Origin: JBBQXK01 sp038251625
Lineage (GTDB): Bacteria > Pseudomonadota > Alphaproteobacteria > Rhodobacterales > Rhodobacteraceae
Assembly (NCBI GenBank): GCA_038251625.1
Contig: JBBSBE010000076.1
Span: 1-18,777 of the forward strand
Reading direction: 5' to 3'
DNA length: 18,777 bases
Below, piece after piece: positions 7,617 through 15,113 of this stretch. A program made the position numbers and the translations under genes. A model generated the notes under the pieces. The model had not been told where the DNA came from. It did not search any database and saw only the letters and a list, made by a program, of their open reading frames with translations. The number at the start of each line of letters is the position of its first letter. Position 1 is the stretch's first letter.

Positions 7617-9239
7617 TCAGGCATCGCGCAGATCGCGGCGGATTACCTTTCCGGTAGCTGTCATCGGCAAGACAGCCTCGCGGATCACGCTGCGCGGCGC
7701 CACATGCGGGCTGACCCTCTCTCGCACGCGATCAATCAGGCGCGCCTCAGCCCCTTCCCACACAGCACCGTCGCGCAGCACCACATGCGCGCGCACCACC
7801 TGACCGCGCAGGGGATCGGGCACACCCACCACGGCAGCCAGCACCACGTCGGGGTCGCCCATCAGGCAGTTCTCGATCTCGGACGGCCCGATCCGGTAAC
7901 CGGCGGACGAGATCAGATCGTCATCCCGCGCCACATAGGTGAAATAACCGCCCGCGCAGGTGCCCAGATCGCCGGTCCGCATCCAATCGCCGACGAATTT
8001 GTCGGCCGTTTTGGCGGGCTGGTTCCAATAGCCCAGAAACATGCTGGCCGCCCCCCGCCGCACCGCGATCTCGCCCAACGTGCCCTCCGCCACCGGTGTG
8101 CCATCGGGCCCGATCACTGCCACGTCGAACCCCGGCAGCGCCTGCCCCATCGTGCCGGGCCGGACCGGCATGAAACCCTCGGCCTGCGTGACGCACAGGT
8201 TGCATTCCGTCTGCCCGTAAAGCTCGTTGATCGGGCAGCCCAGGGCCGCCCGCCCCCAGTCCAGCATCGCCTCGCCCAAACTCTCCCCACCCGACGAAAC
8301 CGACCGCAGGCGCACGTCAACCGGCACCGGCGCGCCGCGCATCATCTTCAGCGCCGTCGGCGGCAGAAAGGCGTTGCGCACGCCATGGGCTGCCATCAAC
8401 GCATAAGCCTCGCCCGGATCGAAGCGCCGCATCCGCCGCGCGATCAATGGCACACCGTAGTAAAGGCAGGGCAGCGCCAGATCCATCAGCCCCCCGATCC
8501 ACGCCCAGTCCGCGGGCGTCCAGCCGCAATCGCCAGCCTGCGGAAACCCCTCATGCGTCACCTCCATCGACGGCAGATGCCCGATCAGGAACCGGTGCGC
8601 GTGCAGCACTCCCTTGGGCGGCCCCGTGGTGCCCGAGGTGTAGATCATCACCGCCGGATCCTCGGCACCCGTCTCTCCCGCCATGAACCCATCGCCAGCC
8701 GCCGCAATCTCGGCCCAAAGGTCGCGCACAGGCGCCCGCGCGCCCGCAGTCGCGTACACCTCTGCCAGATCCGGCAGGTCGGGCCAGAGGGCCATCACCT
8801 TCTCAAGGTTCTCGCCATCCGTCACCACCACCTTCGCGCCCGAATCCGCCAGCCGGTACGCCAGCGCCTCCGGCCCGAACAGCGTGAACAGCGGCAGCGC
8901 CACGGCCCCCAGCTTCATCGCAGCAAACTGCACCACCGGCACCGCCGCCCCTTGCGGCAGCAAAACGGCCACCCGGTCGCCCCGCCCTACCCCGCGCGCC
9001 GCGAAGGCACGGGCCAGCCGGTCCGATGTCGTCTTCAGCCGCCCATAGGTCCAGCGATCCTCGCCCGATGTCAGGTCGATCAGCGCCACCCTGCCCGGCG
9101 CCACCGCCGCCCAGTCATCGCAACAGGCGCGGGCCATGTTGAACGCCGCCGGGATCGTCCAGCGGAACCCGGCCCGCAACATGGCCCAGTCGCGCGGGGC
9201 ATCTGCCGGGAAAAGCCGCCGCCCCGGTTCAGCCGCCAT
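7617..9239 (-). CDS. AMP-forming acyl-CoA synthetase (medium-chain acyl-CoA ligase type)
   Basis: 540 aa. Activates a carboxylic acid with ATP to an acyl-adenylate, then to acyl-CoA, in the cytosol. ANL-superfamily motifs are all present in order: YTSGTTGPPKG at 200-210 (phosphate loop), YGQTE at 341-345, RTGD with Asp424 (ribose contact), RDDDLISSAGYRIGPSEIE at about 438-456 (hinge), and TGKVIRR with the catalytic Lys531 ten residues from the end. GYRIGPSEIE resembles acetyl-CoA and medium-chain (ACSM-like) synthetases rather than long-chain ones; the chain length is inferred. The ATG at 9239 overlaps the upstream lipoprotein gene by 11 nt and its Shine-Dalgarno is weak, so a downstream start is possible. 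A TetR gene follows. Confidence 0.93.
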   Translation of the reverse strand: MAAEPGRRLFPADAPRDWAMLRAGFRWTIPAAFNMARACCDDWAAVAPGRVALIDLTSGEDRWTYGRLKTTSDRLARAFAARGVGRGDRVAVLLPQGAAVPVVQFAAMKLGAVALPLFTLFGPEALAYRLADSGAKVVVTDGENLEKVMALWPDLPDLAEVYATAGARAPVRDLWAEIAAAGDGFMAGETGAEDPAVMIYTSGTTGPPKGVLHAHRFLIGHLPSMEVTHEGFPQAGDCGWTPADWAWIGGLMDLALPCLYYGVPLIARRMRRFDPGEAYALMAAHGVRNAFLPPTALKMMRGAPVPVDVRLRSVSSGGESLGEAMLDWGRAALGCPINELYGQTECNLCVTQAEGFMPVRPGTMGQALPGFDVAVIGPDGTPVAEGTLGEIAVRRGAASMFLGYWNQPAKTADKFVGDWMRTGDLGTCAGGYFTYVARDDDLISSAGYRIGPSEIENCLMGDPDVVLAAVVGVPDPLRGQVVRAHVVLRDGAVWEGAEARLIDRVRERVSPHVAPRSVIREAVLPMTATGKVIRRDLRDA

Positions 9240-9684
9240 AAACCGTGACCTGCGGCAAGGCGGTCAGCGGCAGACCCAGCGCCCGGAACGCAGGCAGCGA
9301 AAGCTGCGCAGCCCCCGTTCCCGGGATCAGGTCCACGGCAACCGACGCCCCACCCGCCACCTCCACCCGCCCCTTGCCGGGCGCGCTGACAAGGCCAGAC
9401 CGCAGCCAGAACCCCGGCTCCGTCACATTCCCAAGGCTGACCGCGACCGTCCCCACCGCCCGCGCCCCGGCAGGCGCAGGGGCCGCCAGCGCCGCCGCCT
9501 TCTGCGCGGCCGAGGTGGTGTCGAGCGCGGCCGCCGTGCGCGCGCCAGCGGGGGGCGGTGCCGCCATGGGGCGCGACAGGGGCCGCGTCAGCGCCGCATC
9601 GCCCGCGGGCTTTGCCGCCTTGCCGAACGGCAGGCCCGTGCAGCCACCAAGCAAACAGACGCACAAGAACAGGATCACCCTCAT
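9229..9684 (-). CDS. Small conserved lipoprotein of unknown function
   Basis: 151 aa from ATG 9684. The N-terminus is a lipoprotein signal: a short basic end, hydrophobic FLCVCLL, lipobox LGGC with Cys15. A low-complexity Ala/Pro/Gly linker (about 20-80) leads to a compact C-terminal domain containing TVAVSLGNVTEPGFWL and a GRVEV strand. I recall similar lipoproteins as common in Rhodobacterales, often poorly annotated; no activity should be assumed. The longer reading frame from 9720 adds 12 residues that would precede the signal peptide, so 9684 is preferred. AGGG lies 9 nt upstream, but the same bases also look like a -10 box (see the promoter entry). The 3' end overlaps the acyl-CoA synthetase start by 11 nt. 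Confidence 0.8.
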   Translation of the reverse strand: MRVILFLCVCLLGGCTGLPFGKAAKPAGDAALTRPLSRPMAAPPPAGARTAAALDTTSAAQKAAALAAPAPAGARAVGTVAVSLGNVTEPGFWLRSGLVSAPGKGRVEVAGGASVAVDLIPGTGAAQLSLPAFRALGLPLTALPQVTVYGG

Positions 9685-9691
9685 ACCGCGC

Positions 9692-9720
9692 ACCCTACCC
9701 ACGCCCTCCGCCGCGCGCAA
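9692..9720 (-). promoter_or_regulatory. Candidate promoter of the small lipoprotein gene
   Basis: On the minus strand TTGCGC (9720-9715), a 17-nt spacer, and TAGGGT (9697-9692) are followed by 7 nt and then the ATG at 9684. Transcription would start at or within a base or two of the start codon. The TAGGGT could instead serve as a Shine-Dalgarno sequence. Confidence 0.42.
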
Positions 9721-9735
9721 CGCCGCCGATCCCGC

Positions 9736-9764
9736 TTGCGCGGCCCCCCGCGCGCGCCTACCTT
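9736..9764 (+). promoter_or_regulatory. Candidate promoter of moaA, likely leaderless
   Basis: TTGCGC at 9736-9741 and TACCTT at 9759-9764 have an ideal 17-nt spacer. Only 6 nt (CGCCCC) separate the -10 box from the moaA ATG at 9771, and no Shine-Dalgarno sequence is present, so the transcript should begin at the start codon itself. Confidence 0.5.
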
Positions 9765-9770
9765 CGCCCC

Positions 9771-10775
9771 ATGAACGCGCCGCTCATCGACCCCTTCGCC
9801 CGCGCCATCCGCTACCTGCGCGTCTCGGTCACCGACCGCTGCGATTTCCGCTGCACCTACTGCATGGCGGAACACATGACCTTCCTGCCCAAGGCCGAGC
9901 TTCTGACGCTGGAAGAGCTTGACCGCCTTTCCTCCGCCTTCATCCGCCTCGGGGTGGAAAAGCTGCGCATCACCGGCGGCGAGCCGCTTGTCCGCAAGGG
10001 CATCCTCACGTTCTTCGCGGCCATGTCCCGCCACCTCGAAACCGGCGCGCTGAAGGAGCTGACCCTCACCACCAACGGCTCGCAACTGCGCAAACATGCG
10101 CAGGCGCTGGCCGATTGCGGGGTGCGCCGCATCAACGTCTCGCTCGACACGCTCGACGACAAGAAATTCGCGGCCATCACCCGCTGGGGCCGCCTTGCCC
10201 AGGTGCAGGACGGCATCGCCGCCGCGCAAGAGGCGGGCCTGCGCATCAAGATCAACGCCGTGGCGCTGAAGGGCTTCAACGAAGATGAACAATTCACCCT
10301 CACCGACTGGTGCGCCCGGGAGGGCCATGACCTCACGTGGATCGAGGTCATGCCGATGGGTGATCTTGGCAACGAGGACCGGCTCGACCAGTACTGGTCG
10401 CTGAAAGACCTGCGCGCGGCTTACGCCGACCGCTTCACCCTCACCGACCTGACCGAGCGCACCGGCGGCCCCGCCCGCTACGTGCGGCTTGAGGAGACGG
10501 GCCAGAAGATCGGCTTCATCACGCCCCTCACGCACAACTTCTGCGAAAGCTGCAACCGCGTGCGGCTGACCTGCACGGGCGAGCTTTACATGTGCCTCGG
10601 CCAGGAAGACATGGCCGACCTCCGCGCCCCCCTGCGCGCCAGCGCCGGGGATGCCCCGCTGGACGCCGCCATCCGCGCCGCCATCGCCCGCAAACCCAAA
10701 GGCCACGACTTCGACTATTCCCGCCAGAAGGTCAGCGGCCAGGTGACGCGGCATATGTCGCATACGGGCGGCTAA
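9771..10775 (+). CDS. moaA: GTP 3',8-cyclase MoaA (molybdenum cofactor biosynthesis)
   Basis: 334 aa, normal length. This radical-SAM enzyme rearranges GTP to 3',8-cyclo-GTP, the first step of molybdopterin synthesis, with MoaC acting next. Both iron-sulfur sites are visible: CDFRCTYC (Cys24, Cys28, Cys31) for the SAM-binding cluster, and CESC plus LYMC (Cys258, Cys261, Cys275) for the substrate cluster. ITGGEP at 67-72 is the SAM motif, and the protein ends in the essential Gly-Gly (333-334). ATG 9771 is chosen because the conserved family sequence begins right there; the longer upstream open frame is not homologous. It stands alone here: no moaC, moaB or moeA is in the window. It is divergent from the small lipoprotein gene. 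Confidence 0.97.
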   Translation: MNAPLIDPFARAIRYLRVSVTDRCDFRCTYCMAEHMTFLPKAELLTLEELDRLSSAFIRLGVEKLRITGGEPLVRKGILTFFAAMSRHLETGALKELTLTTNGSQLRKHAQALADCGVRRINVSLDTLDDKKFAAITRWGRLAQVQDGIAAAQEAGLRIKINAVALKGFNEDEQFTLTDWCAREGHDLTWIEVMPMGDLGNEDRLDQYWSLKDLRAAYADRFTLTDLTERTGGPARYVRLEETGQKIGFITPLTHNFCESCNRVRLTCTGELYMCLGQEDMADLRAPLRASAGDAPLDAAIRAAIARKPKGHDFDYSRQKVSGQVTRHMSHTGG

Positions 10776-10779
10776 GGAA

Positions 10780-10803
10780 AAGTGGCGCCGTCTGGCGCCG
10801 CTT
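10780..10803. terminator. Bidirectional hairpin between moaA and the sorting-signal protein gene
   Basis: AAGTGGCGCC (10780-10789) pairs with GGCGCCGCTT (10794-10803) around loop GTCT: ten pairs, including one G-T wobble. It begins 5 nt after the moaA stop. On the minus strand the stem is followed by TTTTCC, a short T-run, so it can also end the convergent gene, although that gene stops about 130 nt earlier. Confidence 0.5.
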
Positions 10804-10932
10804 GACCGTTTCGGATACCTGTTTCCTTTCCAAATGCCCAAGCACGGCCGATGAAAAGCTCGCACCCGTGGCGCGGGCGAAAGCGGCCTCATGATCGGCT
10901 TTCAGCGACGACCGATCTTAGCCTAGGGTTGA

Positions 10933-11652
10933 CTACTGGCCGCCAGCTTTGCAGTACGAACGGCCACGTTGCCGACCCGCGATCAACAACGCGCCTAACC
11001 CCGACAGGATCAACGGCAAGGTTGCGGGCACCGGAACCGCAGACATGCCGTCGGGTGGCGCATTGTCAAAACTTGTTGCAGAAGGATCCCACGCGAAAGA
11101 CGTTCTGCCAAAGTCCCAAGTCGCCGCATCGCTGAAGGAATCGCTGTCCCAGTTTCCGCTAGGCTCGATGATCAAACCGCGCAGGTTCAAAATCACCATC
11201 GGACCATCGACAAATGACGTGGTGCTCGACAATGCGAAGCCAAGGCTTGACCCGGCCACCATGTCACCCGTGACGGGACGGAAAATCCCCGCACCCGATG
11301 GACCGGCGCTGAATGTGTACGTCAAGGTATCAAAAAGCTGTTGTGTCAGAGGCGGGTTTTCAAAGGCAGGATTCTGCTCGATGAAGCCCAGATTCTCGAT
11401 GCGTGTCCATTCGACGAATGCCAGGTCGGCTGACGTGAAAAGAGGCCCGGCACTCGCGTCCGCAAGCGTTGCGTAATCCGTTGAATTGGCGAATCCGAGG
11501 GTCACGATCGGCGACGCCAGGACGGTGCTGCCAGTAGGCCCGTAGGCGAATGACCGACTGTCCTCGAATGTAACTTGAAGCGTTCCGGCTGAAAGCGGGG
11601 ATACAAGAGTTGAAGCTGATGCCACCGCAACAACCAGAGCTAGAATTTTCAT
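10933..11652 (-). CDS. Secreted protein with VPxPA (PEP-CTERM-like) sorting signal
   Basis: 239 aa. ATG 11652 has GGAAAG 8 nt upstream and starts a good signal peptide (MKILALVVAVASAST...SAG), so the 19-codon-longer frame is rejected. The mature domain is rich in Ser, Thr, Phe and Gly with beta-strand alternation, as in many exported matrix or surface proteins. The C-terminus is a tripartite sorting signal: VPVPATLPL, a hydrophobic helix (LILSGLGALLIAG) and a basic tail (RQRGR). This matches the VPLPA-CTERM variant known from Rhodobacterales, processed by an exosortase of the XrtD type; the exosortase is not in this window. The extra SYCKAGGQ after the Arg cluster is longer than usual. No catalytic domain is recognised. 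Base composition is visibly lower in G+C than its neighbours. Confidence 0.84.
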   Translation of the reverse strand: MKILALVVAVASASTLVSPLSAGTLQVTFEDSRSFAYGPTGSTVLASPIVTLGFANSTDYATLADASAGPLFTSADLAFVEWTRIENLGFIEQNPAFENPPLTQQLFDTLTYTFSAGPSGAGIFRPVTGDMVAGSSLGFALSSTTSFVDGPMVILNLRGLIIEPSGNWDSDSFSDAATWDFGRTSFAWDPSATSFDNAPPDGMSAVPVPATLPLILSGLGALLIAGRQRGRSYCKAGGQ

Positions 11653-11726
11653 TACGTCATACTTTCCATAGAAGTTTCGATTTTGGAAACGATCATGCAC
11701 AAGCGTCATGACAGAAACCGAACCTG

Positions 11727-11755
11727 TTGATATGAAGCTCTTTATCCAAAATCAA
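11727..11755 (-). promoter_or_regulatory. Candidate promoter of the sorting-signal protein gene
   Basis: On the minus strand TTGATT (11755-11750), a 17-nt spacer and TATCAA (11732-11727) would start transcription near 11720, leaving a leader of about 68 nt before ATG 11652. The surrounding AT-richness makes chance matches easier, so confidence is modest. Confidence 0.35.
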
Positions 11756-11804
11756 GTTTCAATTTCTATGAATCTGCCCGTCTGCTGTATCGCTTTCTCG
11801 GTAT

Positions 11805-11817
11805 AGCCATAATGGCT
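11805..11817. repeat. 13-nt palindrome, operator-like
   Basis: AGCCAT at 11805-11810, a central A, then ATGGCT at 11812-11817 form a perfect inverted repeat. It lies about 50 nt upstream of the candidate -35 box of the sorting-signal gene, where an activator could bind. No known regulator motif was matched. Confidence 0.4.
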
Positions 11818-12218
11818 GTGCCAAGCAGACTGGCCTTTACCATCAATACACGGCGCCATTGGTTTCGTGCGGTTGGCAGCGTCAGTGTGGCGCACGGCCG
11901 CAGATTGCGGGATGGCCATGCCAACGCAGCCTAGTGCGAATCAAGACGATGCAACGCAAAATCAATATTTCATTCGCTTACATAAAAGGCGTGGGGTCGT
12001 CAATCAGGCCGCCACCAACCTCAACACCGACCTGTATTCTCAGGCGGCATGTCATCAAACGACGTGAGCAGGGCGATATGCGTCCTTGGGTATGTAAACC
12101 ACGTCGCCCAACCCGGCACGTCACACCGCCCAACTCTTAACAACCCCTGAATCACCCCCACCTAACCCCTTGAATTCCCTCACCCCACCCCCTGTCGCAC
12201 GTGTGGACACGGGGCCCC

Positions 12219-12247
12219 TTAACCCCGGCCCCCCGATCCGCTACACT
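12219..12247 (+). promoter_or_regulatory. Candidate promoter of the lytic transglycosylase gene
   Basis: TTAACC at 12219-12224 and TACACT at 12242-12247 are 17 nt apart, each matching four of six consensus bases. Transcription would begin near 12254, giving a leader of about 29 nt that contains the AGGCAGGG ribosome binding site before ATG 12283. Confidence 0.38.
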
Positions 12248-12282
12248 TCCGCCAAACAATCAACAAACGGGCAGGCAGGGCG

Positions 12283-13521
12283 ATGCGGATCACACGGCGG
12301 GCAGTCACGGCATCCTTGGGGGCGGCGCTCCTTTCGGCCTGCGTTCCGACCCGCCTTACCACCGGATCGGCCCGCGCCCCGGACGTGGCCTTTCTGCCCC
12401 GGCCCGATGCAGGCTACGACGCCTGGGTGCAGGCTTTCCGGCCCCGGGCGCTGGCCAGGGGTATCACCCCCAGCACCTACGACACCGCCTTCCGCCGCGC
12501 GGGGTTCCTGCCCGACGTGATCGAGCGCGACCGCAACCAGACCGAGTTCACCCGCACCCTGCAGGACTACCTCGCCATCGCCACCTCCGACGAGCGCCTT
12601 TCCAAGGGGCGGGCGGCCCTTGCGGCGCAGTCCCGCACCCTCGCCGCCATCGAGGCGCGCTACGGGGTGGAGCCCGAAATCGTCACCGCAATCTGGGGGC
12701 TGGAAAGCTTCTACGGTGAGCGGCGGGGCAGCGTGCCGGTCGTCTCGGCCCTGTCCACGCTGGCCTACGAGGGGCGTCGCGGGCCGTTCTTCGAAAGCCA
12801 GCTTACCGCCGCGCTGAAGATCCTGCAAAACGGCGACACGACACCGGACAGGATGACCGGAAGCTGGGCGGGCGCGATGGGCCACACCCAGTTCATCCCG
12901 ACCTCCTACCTTCTGTACGCCGTCGATTTCACCGGCGACGGGCGGCGCGATATCTGGGCCGAAGATCCGACCGACGCCCTCGCCTCCGCTGCGGCCTATT
13001 ATGCCAAATCCGGCTGGCGGAAGGGGCAGCCGTGGGGGGTCGAGGTGCGCCGCCCGCCTGCTCTTGCCGCCCCCGGACGGGGCTCTGCCCGGGCCACTGC
13101 CGACTGGAACGCGGCCGGTGTCCGGACGATGGCGGGCACGCCGGTGCCCGATCACGGCCCCGCATCGCTGGTGGCGCCGTCCGGGCCGAACGGCCCATCG
13201 TTCCTGCTTTTCAGAAACTTCAACACCATCCTGCGCTACAACAATGCCGAAAACTACGCCTTCGGGATCGGCCATCTGGCCGACAGGCTGCGCGGTGGGG
13301 GGCCGATCCAGGCGTCCTTCCCGCCAGATGCCGCCGGGATGACGCTGGAGGATCGCAAGGAGATGCAGCAACGTCTGACAGCGCAAGGCTTCGATACCGA
13401 AGGCAGCGACGGCGTGATCGGCACCAAGACGCGAGCGGCAATCAGCGCCTACGAGGCCCGCGAGAGGCTATCTGTCACCGGCGAGCCGTCAATGGACCTG
13501 CTGCGCCGCCTGCGCGGGTGA
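12283..13521 (+). CDS. Lytic murein transglycosylase (MltB family) with peptidoglycan-binding domain
   Basis: 412 aa. Cleaves the MurNAc-GlcNAc bond with formation of 1,6-anhydro-MurNAc, acting in the periplasm during wall growth and recycling. The N-terminus has TRRAV and a lipobox LSAC with Cys20, so it is a lipoprotein, possibly Tat-exported. The SLT_2 catalytic domain (about 40-335) contains AIWGLESFYG with catalytic Glu141, the glycine-rich WAGAMGHTQFIPTSY near 194-208, and the NAENYAFGIGHLADRL helix. Residues about 348-410 form a peptidoglycan-binding domain type 1 (LQ-like repeats, DGVIGTKTRAAI). AGGCAGGG precedes the ATG. It is transcribed alone; 223 nt separate it from cydA. The domain order matches the TIGR02283-type MltB proteins found in alphaproteobacteria. 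Confidence 0.94.
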   Translation: MRITRRAVTASLGAALLSACVPTRLTTGSARAPDVAFLPRPDAGYDAWVQAFRPRALARGITPSTYDTAFRRAGFLPDVIERDRNQTEFTRTLQDYLAIATSDERLSKGRAALAAQSRTLAAIEARYGVEPEIVTAIWGLESFYGERRGSVPVVSALSTLAYEGRRGPFFESQLTAALKILQNGDTTPDRMTGSWAGAMGHTQFIPTSYLLYAVDFTGDGRRDIWAEDPTDALASAAAYYAKSGWRKGQPWGVEVRRPPALAAPGRGSARATADWNAAGVRTMAGTPVPDHGPASLVAPSGPNGPSFLLFRNFNTILRYNNAENYAFGIGHLADRLRGGGPIQASFPPDAAGMTLEDRKEMQQRLTAQGFDTEGSDGVIGTKTRAAISAYEARERLSVTGEPSMDLLRRLRG

Positions 13522-13744
13522 TCTTCATGGCCTGCGCGCATATCGGGACGGAAAATCCTGATAGCAAGCAGCGCATTTGATACCATCGCTGCGCACGCGT
13601 CCGCCCGCCACGCCCTTTCCGTCCCGCTGAAAGCCGCCCGTCAGACGCATCACCCATCCGCCCCGTGACCGCTGGTCGCATCGGTCTTTCCTGAATCACC
13701 CCAGCGGCCTATGTGTCGCAGTACGCACCCGGAAAGGCCATCTC

Positions 13745-15112
13745 ATGGACACGCTCCTTCTTTCGCGCATCCAGTTCGCCGCGAATATCTCGTTCCACAT
13801 CCTGTTCCCCACGATCACCATCGCGCTGGGGTGGGTGCTGCTGTTCTTCCGTCTGCGATTTTCCGCAACAAGGCAGCGCAAGTGGATGGATCTTTACATG
13901 GTCTGGGTGAAGGTCTTTGCCCTGTCCTTTGCGCTTGGCGTTGTGTCCGGCATCACCATGTCGTTTCAGTTCGGCACCAACTGGCCGGGCTTCATGCAGA
14001 AGGTCGGCAACGTCGCCGGGCCGCTTCTGGCCTATGAGGTGCTGACAGCCTTCTTTCTGGAAGCCGTGTTCCTTGGCATCATGCTGTTCGGGGCGAGCCG
14101 CGTGAAGGCATGGGTGCATATCACAGCCACCTTTCTGGTCGCGTTCGGCACCACGATGTCGGCCTTCTGGATCATCGTGCTGAATTCCTGGATGCAAACG
14201 CCACAAGGGTTTGAGCTGCGTGACGGGATTGTCCATGCAACCGACTGGTGGGCGATCATCTTCAACCCCTCGATGCCCTACCGGTTGACGCACATGCTGT
14301 TGGCTTCGGGCCTGACGGTTGCGTTTCTTGTCGCGGGCCTTTCGGCATGGCGCATTGTGACGGGGGACCGCACGCCCTCGGCGCGCACGGGCCTGCGCTT
14401 CGGGCTGATCCTTGCGGCGCTGCTTGCCCCGCTCCAGATCGTTGCCGGCGACATGCACGGTCTGAACACGCTGGAGCATCAGCCGCAGAAGGTTGCGGCG
14501 ATGGAGGCGAACTGGAACACCGGGCCGAACACACCGCTGGTGCTGTTCGCCCTGCCGGACGAAGCCGCCCGCGAAAACCGCTACGAGATCGCCATTCCGT
14601 CCGGCGCATCGATCATCCTGAAGCACAGTGCCTCGGGCGTGGTGCCGGGCCTCAACGATTTCGTGGCCGAGGACGGCACCCCCCTGCACCCGCCGGTGAC
14701 GCCGCTGTTCTTCAGCTTCCGCATCATGGTGGGGCTGGGGTTTCTGATGCTGGCCATGGCGTTCGGCGGCGTGTTCCTGATGTGGCGCCGGGGTGGACCG
14801 GAGCATTTGCCGCGCCCCTTCCTTTGGGGTCTGACCGGGATGACCTTTGCGGGATGGGTCGCCACGCTGGCCGGCTGGTATACCACCGAGATCGGGCGCC
14901 AGCCCTGGCTCGTGTCCGGCGTTCTGAGCACCAAGGAGGCCGTGGGCGATGTGGCCGCAGGCATGGTCGCATCCACGCTGATCGCCTATCTCGCGATCTA
15001 TGCCTTCCTTCTGATCGCCTATATCGGCGCGGTCTTCCACCTTGCCCGCAAGGCCGGCACGATGCCGACCGTCCCGGGCCTGCGCCGGCCCGCCATGGTG
15101 CCGGGGGAATGA
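13745..15112 (+). CDS. cydA: Cytochrome bd-type quinol oxidase subunit I, short Q-loop (CIO type)
   Basis: 455 aa, integral inner-membrane subunit with about nine transmembrane helices. It oxidises quinol and, with CydB, reduces O2 to water without proton pumping. Expected haem ligands and channel residues are present: His18 (b595), His183 in RLTHMLLAS and Met328 in SFRIMVG (b558), Glu98 and Glu106 (YEVLTAFFLE). The Q-loop starts with GDMHG at 235-239 and keeps Lys249 and Glu254 (QKVAAMEANW), but lacks the roughly 60-residue extension of Escherichia coli CydA (522 aa), as in cyanide-insensitive CioA. GWYTTEIGRQPW at 377-388 is the family signature. GGAAAGG at 13731-13737 is the ribosome binding site. 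I saw no certain FNR or ArcA site in the 223-nt upstream region. Confidence 0.96.
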   Translation: MDTLLLSRIQFAANISFHILFPTITIALGWVLLFFRLRFSATRQRKWMDLYMVWVKVFALSFALGVVSGITMSFQFGTNWPGFMQKVGNVAGPLLAYEVLTAFFLEAVFLGIMLFGASRVKAWVHITATFLVAFGTTMSAFWIIVLNSWMQTPQGFELRDGIVHATDWWAIIFNPSMPYRLTHMLLASGLTVAFLVAGLSAWRIVTGDRTPSARTGLRFGLILAALLAPLQIVAGDMHGLNTLEHQPQKVAAMEANWNTGPNTPLVLFALPDEAARENRYEIAIPSGASIILKHSASGVVPGLNDFVAEDGTPLHPPVTPLFFSFRIMVGLGFLMLAMAFGGVFLMWRRGGPEHLPRPFLWGLTGMTFAGWVATLAGWYTTEIGRQPWLVSGVLSTKEAVGDVAAGMVASTLIAYLAIYAFLLIAYIGAVFHLARKAGTMPTVPGLRRPAMVPGE

Positions 15113-15113
15113 C

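Larger units (their letters stand above)
11653..12282. other. 630-nt stretch without a supportable gene; AT-rich next to the sorting-signal gene
   Basis: Direct counting gives about 39% G+C for 11641-11820 and 42% for 11941-12000, far below the rest of the window. It holds the candidate promoters of both flanking genes and a 13-nt palindrome. Several short open frames exist (for example 11867-12067, +), but none has a ribosome binding site, a plausible protein composition or a family I recognise. On the minus strand, frames of about 45-50 codons near 11775-11930 and 12025-12160 read as protein-like but are broken by stops. They could be decayed gene remnants; I cannot identify them. Confidence 0.6.

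Noticed and set aside
6753..9248. 831-codon plus-strand open frame across the TetR and acyl-CoA synthetase genes
   Set aside because: It is the antisense of two well-supported genes; its composition (Arg, His, Pro, Gln) and lack of any motif mark it as a shadow.
10893..10917. GATCGG ... CCGATC inverted repeat near the 3' end of the sorting-signal gene
   Set aside because: Only 6 bp with a 13-nt loop and no T-run; too weak for a terminator call next to the better hairpin at 10780-10803.
11773..12160. Possible transposase or other gene remnant on the minus strand
   Set aside because: Short protein-like stretches occur in shifting frames with intervening stops, but no inverted repeats, target duplications or recognisable domain were found, so it is not called as a mobile element or pseudogene.
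13577..13592. FNR-like TTGAT half-site upstream of cydA
   Set aside because: The matching ATCAA half at the required 4-nt spacing is absent, so it is not a supportable FNR box.
13568..13592. GCAGCG ... CGCTGC inverted repeat after the transglycosylase gene
   Set aside because: Six pairs with a 13-nt loop and no T-run; not distinguishable from chance in G+C-rich DNA.
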